From contig CP098402.1 of NCBI GenBank assembly GCA_025916675.1, forward strand, positions 2,537,205-2,601,204: a DNA stretch of 64,000 nucleotides, written 5' to 3'. The notes under the pieces were generated by a model. The model made no database searches and had not been told where the DNA came from. It saw only the letters and a list, made by a program, of their open reading frames with translations. The DNA is from Phycisphaera sp. (GTDB lineage: Bacteria > Planctomycetota > Phycisphaerae > Phycisphaerales > UBA1924). Position numbers and translations under genes: made by a program. Shown piece after piece: positions 1-10,800 of the stretch. Each line of letters opens with the position of its first letter. The first letter of the stretch is position 1.

Positions 1-460
1 GCTCCGGCACGCCCAGCCACACACTCCACGCCTCGCGTTCGAGCATGACGGCCTGCTCCGGCCGATCGATGCTGGCGATGTCGCTCTGATCGACCCAGCG
101 GAAGGGCTCGCTGCCGATGTCGCGGTTGCCGGTGCGGTAGAGGGTTTGCGGCGGATCAGCCTGGGTGTTGGTGGGTACGCCCAGAAAGACGCTGCCGTCG
201 TTGAGCGTGACACGCTCGATCGGGCGCGGCCAGAACGTGGTCATGCCCTGGGTGACGATCATGCCCACCAGGCCGATGATCATGACAAGCGACACCACGA
301 GCGCGCCGCCGGTGAGCCAGATCATGGGCTCGCCCAGTGCGCTGGGCGGCGTGGCCCGGCGCGTGGCAGGCCCGGGCTTGTTCGACGGGACCGCCCCACC
401 GCCGGGCAGGGGCTTGGCCGGAACGCCGCCGAAGTCTTGCACACCCTTCTCGTCGCTCAT
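1..460 (-). CDS. pstA: Phosphate ABC transporter permease PstA (N-terminal part, cut by window edge)
   Basis: Inner-membrane permease half of the high-affinity phosphate importer; it pairs with PstC and is driven by PstB. About 153 codons are visible. The start reads MSDEKGVQDFGG, followed by a Pro/Gly-rich cytoplasmic leader and one hydrophobic segment (MIWLTGGALVVSLVMII...) at about residues 45-70. A polar stretch with FWPRPIERVTLNDGS follows, resembling the N-terminus of the long PstA form found beside long PstC proteins. The ATG overlaps the pstC stop codon in an ATGA junction, so translation is probably coupled. The permease core lies outside the window. The assignment rests on context plus N-terminal resemblance. 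Confidence 0.8.
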   Translation of the reverse strand, partial: MSDEKGVQDFGGVPAKPLPGGGAVPSNKPGPATRRATPPSALGEPMIWLTGGALVVSLVMIIGLVGMIVTQGMTTFWPRPIERVTLNDGSVFLGVPTNTQADPPQTLYRTGNRDIGSEPFRWVDQSDIASIDRPEQAVMLEREAWSVWLGVPE

Positions 461-3060
461 AGCCCGGCCGTCCTTGCCCGCACCACCTGGCGAACGACCT
501 CGGCCGCGGTATTGACGGCGAAGGTCATCAGGAACAGCACCAGCCCGCACAAGAACAGCACGCGGTAGTGCGTGCCGCCCATGGGCGCCTCGGGCAACTC
601 GACGGCGATGTTGGCCGACAACGTGCGGAACCCGCCGAAGACGTTCCAGCTCATCTCGGGCGTGTTGCCCGTGGCCATGAGCACGATCATCGTCTCACCC
701 GCGGCCCGGCCGAAGCCGATCATGCACGCCGAGAAGATGCCCGAGCCGGCGACGGGGATGACTATGCGCATGGCCGTCTGCCATGGCGTCGCGCCGGCGC
801 CCAGCGAGGCCGTGCGGAGCGAGTCTGGAACGGCACGGAGCGAGTCTTCGGAAATCGTGTAGATGATGGGGATCACCGCGAAGCCCATGATCATCGAGAC
901 CACGAGCGTGTTGCGCGGCGAGAACGGGCCGAAGATGCTGTTGCGCGGATCGAAGCCCAGGGCCTGCAGCAGGTGGGCGAATCCGAAAGAGAGCGCCAGC
1001 ACGAGGGCCAGCATCACGACAAAACGGACCAGCATGACGCCCGCGATCGACATGTCGCTCTGGCCCGCCACGGCACGATCGAGGCGGCGGCCCAGGAACA
1101 TCGATTGCAGCACCGCCAGCACCACCGCCACCGGACCAATGAGCACCACGAACCAGCCGGGCCACGCCTGCCCGTACTCGCTCGAAAGCCAGCGCCGGAG
1201 GTCGACCGGAACGCCCTGAGCCACGCCCTCGGGCGGGGAGAACAGCACGCGCTCAAACGTCGGGCCGATCGCCCACGCGACGAACGCTCCAAGCGTGCAG
1301 GCCAGCAGCACCAAGCCCATGTGCTGCCAGGCACTCGCACGCTTGCGAACATGCGACGGGAGCATCTGCCACAGGTGGGCCACCAGCAGCACGGCGACGG
1401 GGACGGTGGCCAGGCTCACGAGCACGCTTGGCAGCCACTCGCGAACATAAGGCGCCACGACGATCGCGGCCACGAAGCCCAGAACCACCGAGGGCAGCGA
1501 GGCCATCATCTCGACGCCGGGCTTGACCACCTTGCGGACGTTGGGGCTCAGGAACTCGCTGGTGTACACCGCCGCCAGCACACCCATCGGGACGGCGAAC
1601 AGCATCGCGAAGATGGTGGCCTTCAGCGAGCCGAAGATCAGCGGAACGACGCTGAGCTTGATCTCGGCGGCGTCGTCGCCCGAGGACGACTGGTAGACGA
1701 ACTCGGGCTCCATCTGCCCTTCGTAGTGCACCCTACCAAACAAAGCTTTGAAGGAAAACTCGGGATAGCCGGGTTCGAGGGCCCGCATGACGCCGGTGCC
1801 GTCGGCGTCGAGCACGAACACGCCATCGTTCTTGGGCGCCAGCCGCGCACGGACGGCGTTGTCGAGCCCGGTATCGAACTCGGCGACGATCTTCTCGCTC
1901 GTGACGTGGCGGACACGGACCTTGCCGCTCTCGCCCAGAATCACGATCGAGCGATCGCGCTGGCTGGGGGCGATGTCGACGATGGCCGAGTCGGACCCGC
2001 TGAATTCGTGGCCCTTGACCAGGGTCTGCACGCCGCCCTCACCATCGACCTCGCCGGTGGCAACGTGCCACGCGTACACCGTGCCGGCATCGTCGCCGAT
2101 GAGCAGGGTCCGGCCGCCAAGGATCATCGTGGCAGCGGTCACGCTCTGCCCCTCGTTTACACCTTCGGTGGTCTCGGCGAGTTCGAAGCCGTCTTCGGAG
2201 CGGCTGAAGCGGCGGACGCGCCCGTCCTCGCCCATCGCCAGCACATGATCGCTATCGGAGGTCACGAACAGCCAGGGCTCGATGGTCGACGGATCGATCG
2301 CAAACGACGTGGACCGCAATCGGGTGCGGGGCGGGCCGCCACCGAGCGGGCGGATGGTGCGCACGGTGTTGACCAGGACGGTGCCATCGGCCCGGACGGC
2401 CAGCAGCACGGTGCGGCCTGTGGGATCGACGTTGTAATCCAGCCGGACCACGCCGCCCTCGCCCTCGCTCAGTTCGACGGCGTCACCCAGTTCGATCTCG
2501 ATCTGCGAGCGGCGGGCCCGATTGGGCGTAACCATCTCGTAGAGCGCGCCATCGGCGGCCCAGAAGGTCTGATCCGGGCTGGGTGGCTCGGTTTCCAGGA
2601 GGCTCTCGTCGAAGCTGATGCTGCCCAGGCGGACGGTGCCGTCGTCGTAGCCGGCCGCGACCAGCTCGCCGTTGCGCACGACCGAGAAGGCCGACGGGGT
2701 TTGATCTTCGGAGAGCGGCAGCGGCTCGGCAAGGGGCTGGCCGGTGGCGAGCGCGAAGGGCTGGATCGTGCCGTCTGGAGCGGCAAACGCAACACCTCGG
2801 CCATACGGATCGAGCACGGGCAGGCCCGAGCGCATGGGGGTCTCGCTGCTGAGCCGCTCACCCACTTCGCCCCGCGAGAACAGGGGCACGACGACATACG
2901 CGAGGTAGAAGCAGATGCCCAGCACGGCCACGAGCACCAACGCCCCGCCAGTCTGGATGACGTAGCCCGAGAGCTGGTCCATCAGCACGACGCGGCGGCG
3001 CACGGGGCGGTTGCCCACGTGTCGCCCGGCCTTGGCTTTCGGGGGTTGGTCTGCTGCCAT
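457..3060 (-). CDS. pstC: Phosphate ABC transporter permease PstC, long form with large extracytoplasmic insertion
   Basis: Membrane permease of the phosphate importer, about 867 residues against roughly 300-320 for the short E. coli type. One transmembrane helix near residues 35-58 is followed by about 400 soluble residues with short beta-strand repeats of propeller character (for example AWHVATGEVDGE). A standard binding-protein-dependent permease domain follows, beginning near SLKATIFAMLFAVPMGVLAA. The EAA-type loop contains SLRTASLGAGATPWQTAMR. The insertion sits after helix 1, so by known PstC topology it should be periplasmic. I chose ATG at 3060; an in-frame GTG at 3081 would add seven residues, and neither has a good Shine-Dalgarno. 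The gene lies about 125 bases downstream of pstS and overlaps pstA by 4 bases. Confidence 0.9.
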   Translation of the reverse strand: MAADQPPKAKAGRHVGNRPVRRRVVLMDQLSGYVIQTGGALVLVAVLGICFYLAYVVVPLFSRGEVGERLSSETPMRSGLPVLDPYGRGVAFAAPDGTIQPFALATGQPLAEPLPLSEDQTPSAFSVVRNGELVAAGYDDGTVRLGSISFDESLLETEPPSPDQTFWAADGALYEMVTPNRARRSQIEIELGDAVELSEGEGGVVRLDYNVDPTGRTVLLAVRADGTVLVNTVRTIRPLGGGPPRTRLRSTSFAIDPSTIEPWLFVTSDSDHVLAMGEDGRVRRFSRSEDGFELAETTEGVNEGQSVTAATMILGGRTLLIGDDAGTVYAWHVATGEVDGEGGVQTLVKGHEFSGSDSAIVDIAPSQRDRSIVILGESGKVRVRHVTSEKIVAEFDTGLDNAVRARLAPKNDGVFVLDADGTGVMRALEPGYPEFSFKALFGRVHYEGQMEPEFVYQSSSGDDAAEIKLSVVPLIFGSLKATIFAMLFAVPMGVLAAVYTSEFLSPNVRKVVKPGVEMMASLPSVVLGFVAAIVVAPYVREWLPSVLVSLATVPVAVLLVAHLWQMLPSHVRKRASAWQHMGLVLLACTLGAFVAWAIGPTFERVLFSPPEGVAQGVPVDLRRWLSSEYGQAWPGWFVVLIGPVAVVLAVLQSMFLGRRLDRAVAGQSDMSIAGVMLVRFVVMLALVLALSFGFAHLLQALGFDPRNSIFGPFSPRNTLVVSMIMGFAVIPIIYTISEDSLRAVPDSLRTASLGAGATPWQTAMRIVIPVAGSGIFSACMIGFGRAAGETMIVLMATGNTPEMSWNVFGGFRTLSANIAVELPEAPMGGTHYRVLFLCGLVLFLMTFAVNTAAEVVRQVVRARTAGL

Positions 3061-3186
3061 GCGCTGCTCGACGGATCGCACCGGGGGAGATCGGGCCTGA
3101 TCACCGAAAAGGAAAGACGCCTCGCAAGCCCGTCAAGGCTTGGGGCGACGCGGTCTCAAATCAACCGGGATACAACAAGCGACAGG

Positions 3187-4167
3187 TTAGAACTTGGGGT
3201 CGAGCTTGCAGGCCTTCAGGTCCTCGCGGGCCACCGAGGCCGACACGGGGAAGTAGCCATCCTTGAGGACGACCTCTTGGCCCTGCTTGCTGAACACCAG
3301 CTTGATGAACTCGGCCATCTTGGGGTCGTTGATGCCCCGCACCGGATCGACGTTGGCGTACAGGTAGAGGAAGCGGGCGAGGGGGTACTCGCCCGAGTTG
3401 GCGTACTCGGCGCTGGGGGCGAATGAGTCGCCGCCATCGAGCGAGACCTGGAGCATCTTCACGTCGGCAGTGGCGTAGCCCACACCCGAGTAGCCCATGC
3501 CGTACCGATCGTTGGCCACGCCCTGGACGACGGCCGACGAGCCCGGCTGCTCCTTGACCGAGTTGCGGTAGTCGTTGCCCTGCAGAGCGACCTTCTTGAA
3601 GTAGCCGTAGGTGCCCGAGGCCGAGTTGCGGCCATACAGGCTCACGGGGCGGCTGGCCCAACGGCGGTCCGTCACACCAAGGTCGCCCCAGGTCATCATG
3701 TTGCCGCCGGCCACCGAGAACACGTCGGTAAGCTGATCGATCGAGATCTCGTCGAGCGGGCAGTCCTTGTGGACGAACACGGCCAGCGCGTCGATGGCGG
3801 TGCGGAGCGCGACGGGCTTGTAGCCGAAGCGCTTCTCAAACTCGTCGACCTCCGAAGACTTCATGGCCCGGCTCATGGGGCCAAAGTTGGCCTGGTTCTG
3901 CATCAGGGCGGGCGGTGCCGTCGACGAGCCCTTGCCCTCGACCTCGATCTGCACGGCCGGATAGAACGCCTTGAATTCCTCGCCCCAGAGGGTCATGAGG
4001 TTGTTCATGGTGTCCGAGCCGATGCTCTTGATGTTGCCCGAGACACCCGAGACGGGGCGGTAGGTGGGCAGCTTGCTATCGATCTCCGGGCCGGCGGCCA
4101 TCAGCGCCGAGGCGCCGACCACGGCGGTGGAAAGACCAACAGCCCATTTGCGAAACGTCGTTGACAT
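3187..4167 (-). CDS. pstS: Phosphate-binding periplasmic protein PstS
   Basis: Captures phosphate in the periplasm and delivers it to the PstCA permease. The protein has 326 residues, a usual PstS length. An N-terminal hydrophobic signal sequence (KWAVGLSTAVVGASALMA, cleavage probably near residue 25) is followed by the family hallmark IKSIGSDTMNNLMTLW. GKGSSTAPPAL and PMSRAMKSSE then form the phosphate-binding lobes, and NSASGTYGYFKK is also typical. The start is supported by AGGAG about 9 bases upstream. It is first in the pst cluster and is preceded by a 165-base gap in which I could not identify a convincing Pho box. Confidence 0.95.
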   Translation of the reverse strand: MSTTFRKWAVGLSTAVVGASALMAAGPEIDSKLPTYRPVSGVSGNIKSIGSDTMNNLMTLWGEEFKAFYPAVQIEVEGKGSSTAPPALMQNQANFGPMSRAMKSSEVDEFEKRFGYKPVALRTAIDALAVFVHKDCPLDEISIDQLTDVFSVAGGNMMTWGDLGVTDRRWASRPVSLYGRNSASGTYGYFKKVALQGNDYRNSVKEQPGSSAVVQGVANDRYGMGYSGVGYATADVKMLQVSLDGGDSFAPSAEYANSGEYPLARFLYLYANVDPVRGINDPKMAEFIKLVFSKQGQEVVLKDGYFPVSASVAREDLKACKLDPKF

Positions 4168-4332
4168 ACCGGAATCTCCTAAAGCCCGCGGCGGTTCGGG
4201 GCGGTTTCGTGTCTCCGGAACAATGGAAGCACGGCCCCATCCCGGGGGCGTTCACAGCACCCAAAGATGGGGTTAAGATTGCGCTAACGGCGGCAGATTC
4301 GCGATGAGGGTGTGTCGATTATCCGCACAAAA

Positions 4333-4863
4333 TCAGAACAATGGTCCTAACCTGATCTGGGTCGAGCCGAACGACCGTGTCTCTGGGTCGGCCGATGGCA
4401 CGAACTCGAAGTCCATGCGAGCACCCAGACGCTCCCGGACGTCGTCGTACCCGCGTGGGCCGAAGTCGATGAGGAGCGCGTACCCGGGCCCGATGTCTCG
4501 CACAACCGCCGAGCGCGCCATCGTCTGGACGTCGAACTCGCCCTCGCACAAGACCTCTGCGCCCTGGCCAAAGAGGTTGAAACGCAGCACCCCATCCCTG
4601 TGGAACGGCTGTTCCTCACCGGGGCCGGGGCGGTCGTAGTTGAAGAAGTACACCGTGACGAGCACGCCGTCGATGTACCCATTCGAACTCGAATCGATCT
4701 CGCTGTGCTTGACGACCATCACACGGCGCGGCATGACGTCGGCCGCAGGCGGCGGGAACTTCTTGATCCGCCCTTCACCGTGCGCGCACCCGCTCGTCAG
4801 GACGGTGGCCATGAGGGCAGCCACGAGAACCAGCGGTATCAGGCATCGAGCACGTTCGATCAC
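4333..4863 (-). CDS. Small lipoprotein translationally coupled to the giant secretin; pilotin candidate
   Basis: 176 residues. The N-terminus is a lipoprotein signal peptide with lipobox LTSGC (Cys about residue 26). The mature part is a mixed polar domain of about 150 residues with no family I recognise; recognisable pieces are VLVTVYFFNYDRP and GPRGYDDVRERLG. The start is GTG and overlaps the secretin stop codon as GTGA, so it is the last gene of the secretion operon. Outer-membrane lipoproteins encoded beside secretins often act as pilotins that help insert the secretin. That role is inferred only from position, size and lipidation. Confidence 0.7.
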   Translation of the reverse strand: MIERARCLIPLVLVAALMATVLTSGCAHGEGRIKKFPPPAADVMPRRVMVVKHSEIDSSSNGYIDGVLVTVYFFNYDRPGPGEEQPFHRDGVLRFNLFGQGAEVLCEGEFDVQTMARSAVVRDIGPGYALLIDFGPRGYDDVRERLGARMDFEFVPSADPETRSFGSTQIRLGPLF

Positions 4864-7800
4864 TTGTTCTCCTCTTGAGATTCACGAAGCTTTGGTTGTA
4901 GATACGGGCCGATTTGCGGTCCCATCTGGTTCTCATCCATGAGGATCTCTTCTGGGAAGTACCGCGGATCGAATTGCTCAATCGAGAGGCCCGAGACGTC
5001 AGAGCGTTCGATCATCTTACTCGCCGCTCCGGTGTGCGTAAACATCTCCTTGCCGGTCACGCGGCGGGCCTCGGCCACGCCGCCGCGGCCTCCCGGGATG
5101 ATGCGCGGCGTGAGCACCACGAGCAATTCGGTGCGGCGGTTGTTCTTCTCCCGCGTCCGGAAGAGCCAACCCACGCCCGGCAGGTCTCCGAAGAGCGGCA
5201 CGCTGGTATTGCGATTGTCGTTGAAGGTCTGGATGAGCCCGCCGATGACCACGGTCTCGCCGTTGCGCACGGTGACGGTCGTCTGCACCTCGCGCGTGTT
5301 GATGATCGGGGCGGCGAAGTCTTCGCTGATCTGGGTCACCTGGCTGGAAAGCGAGGAGATCTGCGGGGCGATCTCCATGCGGACGAAGCCGTCGGAACTG
5401 ATCGACGGCCGGACGAGCATCTCGATACCGACGTTGCGTCTCGTCACGTTCGCCTGCGTCCGGCCATTCTCGAACGTATTGACACTCTCAATGATGGCGA
5501 TGTCGTCACCGACGAGGATGTTGCCCTCCTCGTTGTTGTTGATCTGGATGGAAGGCCTCGAGAGAACCTCAAGGCGGCCCTGGCCCTCGAGAGCGCGGAC
5601 TGCCAAACCGAAGTCGGCCGACGTGAGCGAGAGGTTGGGCAGGCCCACCGACGTGGCCACGCCCGCGCCCGCGGCGCTCATGCCGAAGTCGTACATGTCG
5701 CCGCCAAAGTCAAACAGATCGAAGTCCAGGCCCCAGCTCGCGCTCTCATCCAGCGTGACCTCGGCAATCAGCGCCTGCACCAGCACCTGTGGCGGCGCCG
5801 CGTCGAGCTCGGAGATGATGTCGTTCACCGTACCGATATACCTCGGCGAAGCCGACACGATGACCTTGTTGCTCGTGGGATCGCCAACCACGATTACTTC
5901 GCGGTCGAGCACGCGGCTGAGCGATTCGCCGCTGTCCCCGCTGATAAGCTCGCGGATGCGATCGGCCTGGGTCTCGAAGTAGAACGCGAGCACACGCTCG
6001 ACCTCATCGGCCTGCGCGTTCTGGAGTGAGTAGACCACCTCCTCACGCTCGGTCGCCTCGATCCCGTCGAGCCGCTCGATCACGTCGGTGACCAGCTCGA
6101 CGTACTCCTTCGTAGCCGACACGATGAGCGTGTTGGTGCGGTAGTCGATGGTGATCGCCAGCCGCTCGCGCTCGGTCGAGACCGGCGTCAGCTGGGCCTC
6201 GTAGGGCACGGTGGGGTCTTCGTTGCGACGGCGTGAGGGCACGAGAATGAGCTGGTCGCCCTGCCGCTGGAGGCTGAAGAGCTCTTGGAGCACAACGGCC
6301 ATCTGCTCGGCATCGGCGTTGCTGAGCTGGAAATACTTCAGGATGCGATCGTCCACTTCGCTGCGATCGACCTCGTCGATGAAGCCCAGGATCAGGTCCA
6401 TTACCTCTGGCGGGCTGATGATGGTCACCGCGTTCGTGCGTTCATCGGCCTCGATGGAGATCTGGCTGCGCACCGAATCGTCGATGGCCGCGCTGGTAAT
6501 CGCGTACTCACCATTCCCGTTGCCCATCTCGTCGCGGATCTGCCGGCGGAACTCGATAATCGAAGCCGACTCGCCGGGTTGCCCACCCACGCTGCGGCCC
6601 GACAGGAGGTTTTCGAGCAGTTGCACGACCTCCCGGGCGTCGGCACTCTCCAATTCAACACGCTGGAGGAGCTGCCGGAGGCGGACCTCGGCCACGTCCA
6701 GCCGCTGGGTGAGCTCGCGCACTCTCGCAATGTCGTTGGCCGTGCCACTGACGACGATGGAGTTGCTGCGATCCTCGGCCACGACGCTCACGGCGTTGCT
6801 ACCACGCTTGTCGTTTTCCGGGTCGACGTACAGCGTACGAATCGACTCGACGATCTGCGAAGCCCGGCCGCGTTCCAGGCCGATCAGGGCAATCTCGGCG
6901 GTGTCCGATTGCCTGATCACCTCGCGCGAGAGGCTCTCGACCAAGCCCTTGACAACCTCAAGATTCTCCTCGCTGGAGACGACAATCAGCTGATTGGTCG
7001 ATCGGCTGGGTTCGATCGAGAACACGTCGGTCGCGGACTCGACCTGGCCGCCGCGTGTGCTCGCCTCGATGCGATCGCGCATGAGGCGCTCGATCCGCGG
7101 TGCGAGTTGCTCGACATCGGCCCCGACCACGTCGATCGTGTGCAGGCCCACCGTCTGGTCGGGCTCGTCGCGATCGAGACGCTCCACCAATTGGTCGAGC
7201 ACCGCGAAGCTCCGCTGGCTGGTCGACACGACAAGCGTGTTCGTGCGCAGGTCGGGGCGGATGATGACGGTGTCTGCCTCCCGGTCGATGCCGGCGCGGC
7301 GACGGTCATCGAAGATGTCTTCGAGCAGGCTCGCTACGCGATCCGCGGAAGCCCGCTCGAGCGCGAAGAAACGCACCTGATTGCTCGCGGCCGCGGCCTC
7401 GACGTCGAGCATCTTGACGAGCTCGCTGACGATGCGCAGGTTGGCCGGGCTGGCCACCACGATCAGACGATTGCCGTTGGGTTCGGGCAGGATCGTCAGC
7501 CCGCTGAGCGTGCCGAACAGGTCGCTGTCGAGCCGGGCACCCGCTTCCAAGGGGTCCTTGCCCTGCTGCACCAGTCGCAGGCGGCCGACCTGCTCACGCA
7601 GGCCCGCCGCCTGGGGCGCGTCGGCCACACCGTCGATGAGCGTGCCGCGGATCAACTCGGCCAGGTCCGTTGCGTCGGCGTGTTCGAGTGTGATGATGGT
7701 GGGTTCGATCCAACCGACCGATTCCTCGCTATCGAGATCGGCCAGCAGTACCTCGACGAAGGCCACACCCTCTTCTCGACCGACGACAATTAGCGAGTTC

Positions 7801-10800
7801 GTCCGCGCATCGACCTCGATGGCTACCTCGCCAGCGAGCGCCTGGCCCGTAGCCGTGGTCGGCACGCCCTCGCGCTGCGTACCCGGCACGCGTCGGATAG
7901 CCTCGCCCTCGCGGAACAGGCCCTCGATGATCGATTGGATGCGGCCCGCGTCGGCGTTGCCCAGCGGGAAGATGCGAGCGACCACGGCCTCGCCCACCGG
8001 AAGCCGGTCGAGCGTGGCCACCAGTTGCTCGACGGCCCGCACGTTGGCCGGCGATGACGCGATCAGCAGCGAGTTCGAGCCCGAATCGACGCCCAACTGC
8101 ACCGGAACGGTGAGGTCGAACTCGGGCCCGCCCTCACCCGTTCCCATCTTGCGGCGCCGCACCTGTTCGGCGAGCGCCTGGGCCATCGCGGATTGGCCAT
8201 CTTCGGCACGTGGCGTGAGCATGTCTCTCACCACGCGCGCCACGTCTTCGGCGCTTGCGGTCTTGAGAGGCACGAGCGACACCGACTGGGCGTCGGTCAC
8301 CCCGCCGTCGTCGATGGCCCGCACGAGCTGCTCGACCCGGTCGGCGTCGGCCGCGCTGGCGACCACCGCCACGGCGTTGCGCGAGGGCAGGGCCACGATC
8401 GTGATCGGCTCGGCAACCACACCGGGCCGATCGGCTTGCGTGGGGCGAGTGAGCCCAAGCCGGTTGGCGAGCGTCACCATCTGATCGGGCGCGTGCGAGG
8501 CCAGCGTGATGATGCGGATCGCCTGCCCCAAGCCCATCGGGCCGGCGGGATCGAGCCCGTCGACCTGGCCCTCGATTCCCGCGAGCTCGCCCTGCAGGGT
8601 TTCAACAACCTCTTTCATCTCCTCGAACAACCGCTCGCTGGCGGCAATGACCAGGGCGTTGCTATCGCGATCGACCTCGATGCCCACGCCCTCGCCCAAC
8701 TGCTGGGCACGAACCCGGAACGAATTCAGCAGCGTGTCGCGCATCCGCGTCGCGGGGATGCCCTTGACCACGAGCGTGCGCACGCGCACGTCGGCCGACG
8801 AGCTTTCGGTCTCGAGCGTCTGCACGAGGGCCCGGACCTGGGTGAAGTCGGCGTCGGACCCACGGAACACGATCATGTTGCTCGCATCGTCGCCGAACAC
8901 GACGGGCGTACGCGGGCCACTGCGGCCAAGCGGATCGATGAAGATCCGCTGCACGGCCTGGGCGATGCGCGACGCGCGGCCCGACGACAACGCGATGACC
9001 CGCGCCTCGGGGAGCCGGCCCGCGCCCTCACCGTCGAGGGCCTTGGCAATGGTCTCGATGCGTTCCAAATCCTGCACGGTGGCAAACACGATGAGCGAGT
9101 TCGTCTCGACCTCGGCCGACACCACGGGCGTCTCACCCGGATCGATCAGCACGGTCGGCAGGTCCGGCGAGACCTGGCGGCGGTCGCCGCCCTGCTCGCC
9201 CTGGCGGCGGGCTTGCTCACGCTGGATCTGCTGCTCGAGCGGGGCGCGGAAGCCCTCGTTGAGCGCGTTGGCCACGCTCCGCGCGTCGGCGTTGCGCAGC
9301 GGGATCACCTGCAATTGCCGGCCGGTTGAGTACGCCTCGGTATCGAACTGATCGAGCAGGTTGCGGATGCCCTCCCACTGCTCCTCACCCGCGGCGATGA
9401 TCAGCGTGTTGGTCACCGCGTCGCTCAGGATGCTCACGTCCCGATCGGCCTGGCTCTTGGCCTCGATGGCGCGTGGGCCGTAGAACAAGCGGAGCGCTTC
9501 GGACACGAGGTTCGCCTCCGCAAAGCGCAGCTTGATGAACTGCGTCGTGCGCTCTCCGCCCGTCTCGATGTCGAGCTCGGCGATGATCTTCACGAGCTGG
9601 TCCATCTCGTCGGGCTCGGCCGTCAGCGTCACGACGTTCTCGCCGACGCTGTACTCCACGCCGGGCAGGGGCTCGCCGGGCTCGCGGCGCTGGGCACGAA
9701 CGGTCTCCCGCAGGGCGAGCCAGATGTCGACCGCCTGGGCGTGGTTGATCTGGACACGGCGAAACTCGGTGGCCGGCGGCGCACTGGCGACATCGAACAA
9801 CGCGATCTGCTCGCGCACCCACGCCACCGATTCCTCGTTGCCGCCCGAGATGATGATCGTGTTCGTCCGCTCGACGGCGGTCAGTTCGACGTTCATCCCA
9901 TCCGGGATGGCGCTGCGCAGGTCCTGGGCAACCTGGGGGGCGCGGGCCTCGGCAAGTTGCACGCTCACGAAGGGAAAGGCCGTGTCCGTGTCGATCTTGG
10001 CGAGAATCTCCCTGATGTGGGGAAACTGCTCGTCCTGGGCCGACACGATGATCGCGTTGCGGCTGGGCTGCGGCGTCACGCGGATGGCATCGTCACGACC
10101 GGTGCTCGGAATCATGCTCCGGATCACGTCGCCGGCCTCGCGCGGGTCCACGGTGCGGAGCGAGAACACCTCGATGCTGCGGCCGACCGGCAGGTCGGGC
10201 TGGTCGATCTGCGCCACCATGTCGCGCAGCAGGGCCATGTCGTCCTCGCCCGCGGTCGTGATGAGGATGTTCCCATCGGCCGAGCCGATGACCGTGACCT
10301 CGCTGTTGCCGCGCCCCTCGGCCCGGGCCCGCTGGGCAAAGAACTGCTGGAGCGTGTTCTGCACCCGCTGCGCGTTGGCGTGGCGCAGCGGGATGACCTT
10401 AATCTCGCGCCCCTCGATGCCCGGCGTGGCCGCGAGCGTCTCGGCGTACCCCACGGCCTGATCGACTTTGGCCTTCTCACCCACCAAAATGAGCAACCGG
10501 CGTTGGCGATCAACCGAAACGCTCACGGTCTCCTGACCGAAGCTGATCCACCAACGCCCGCTGTCGTTCTCCTCGAACGCCTGGCGGATGATCTGGGCGA
10601 TCGCGTTGAGGTCGCCATCCTTGATCGGCACGGTGCGCACGATCTTGCGTGTGACGTCGCTGTTCTCCTGATCGAGGCTCCCGATCAGCCCCAGCACCAG
10701 ATCCATCGTCTCGCCCTGACCAATCACGATGATGCTGTTGCTCGGCTCGTGAACCGTGGTGTAGAGCTTGTCTTCGGGCGGGGCGTCCTGCCCGCGGTTC

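Noticed and set aside
568-3426. 952-codon open frame on the plus strand opposite pstC
   Set aside because: Low-complexity His/Arg/Asp-rich translation and no ribosome site; it runs antisense through pstC into pstS.
4168-4332. Possible Pho box upstream of pstS
   Set aside because: Only a partial CTGTGAAC-like half site is seen, with no second half at the right spacing.
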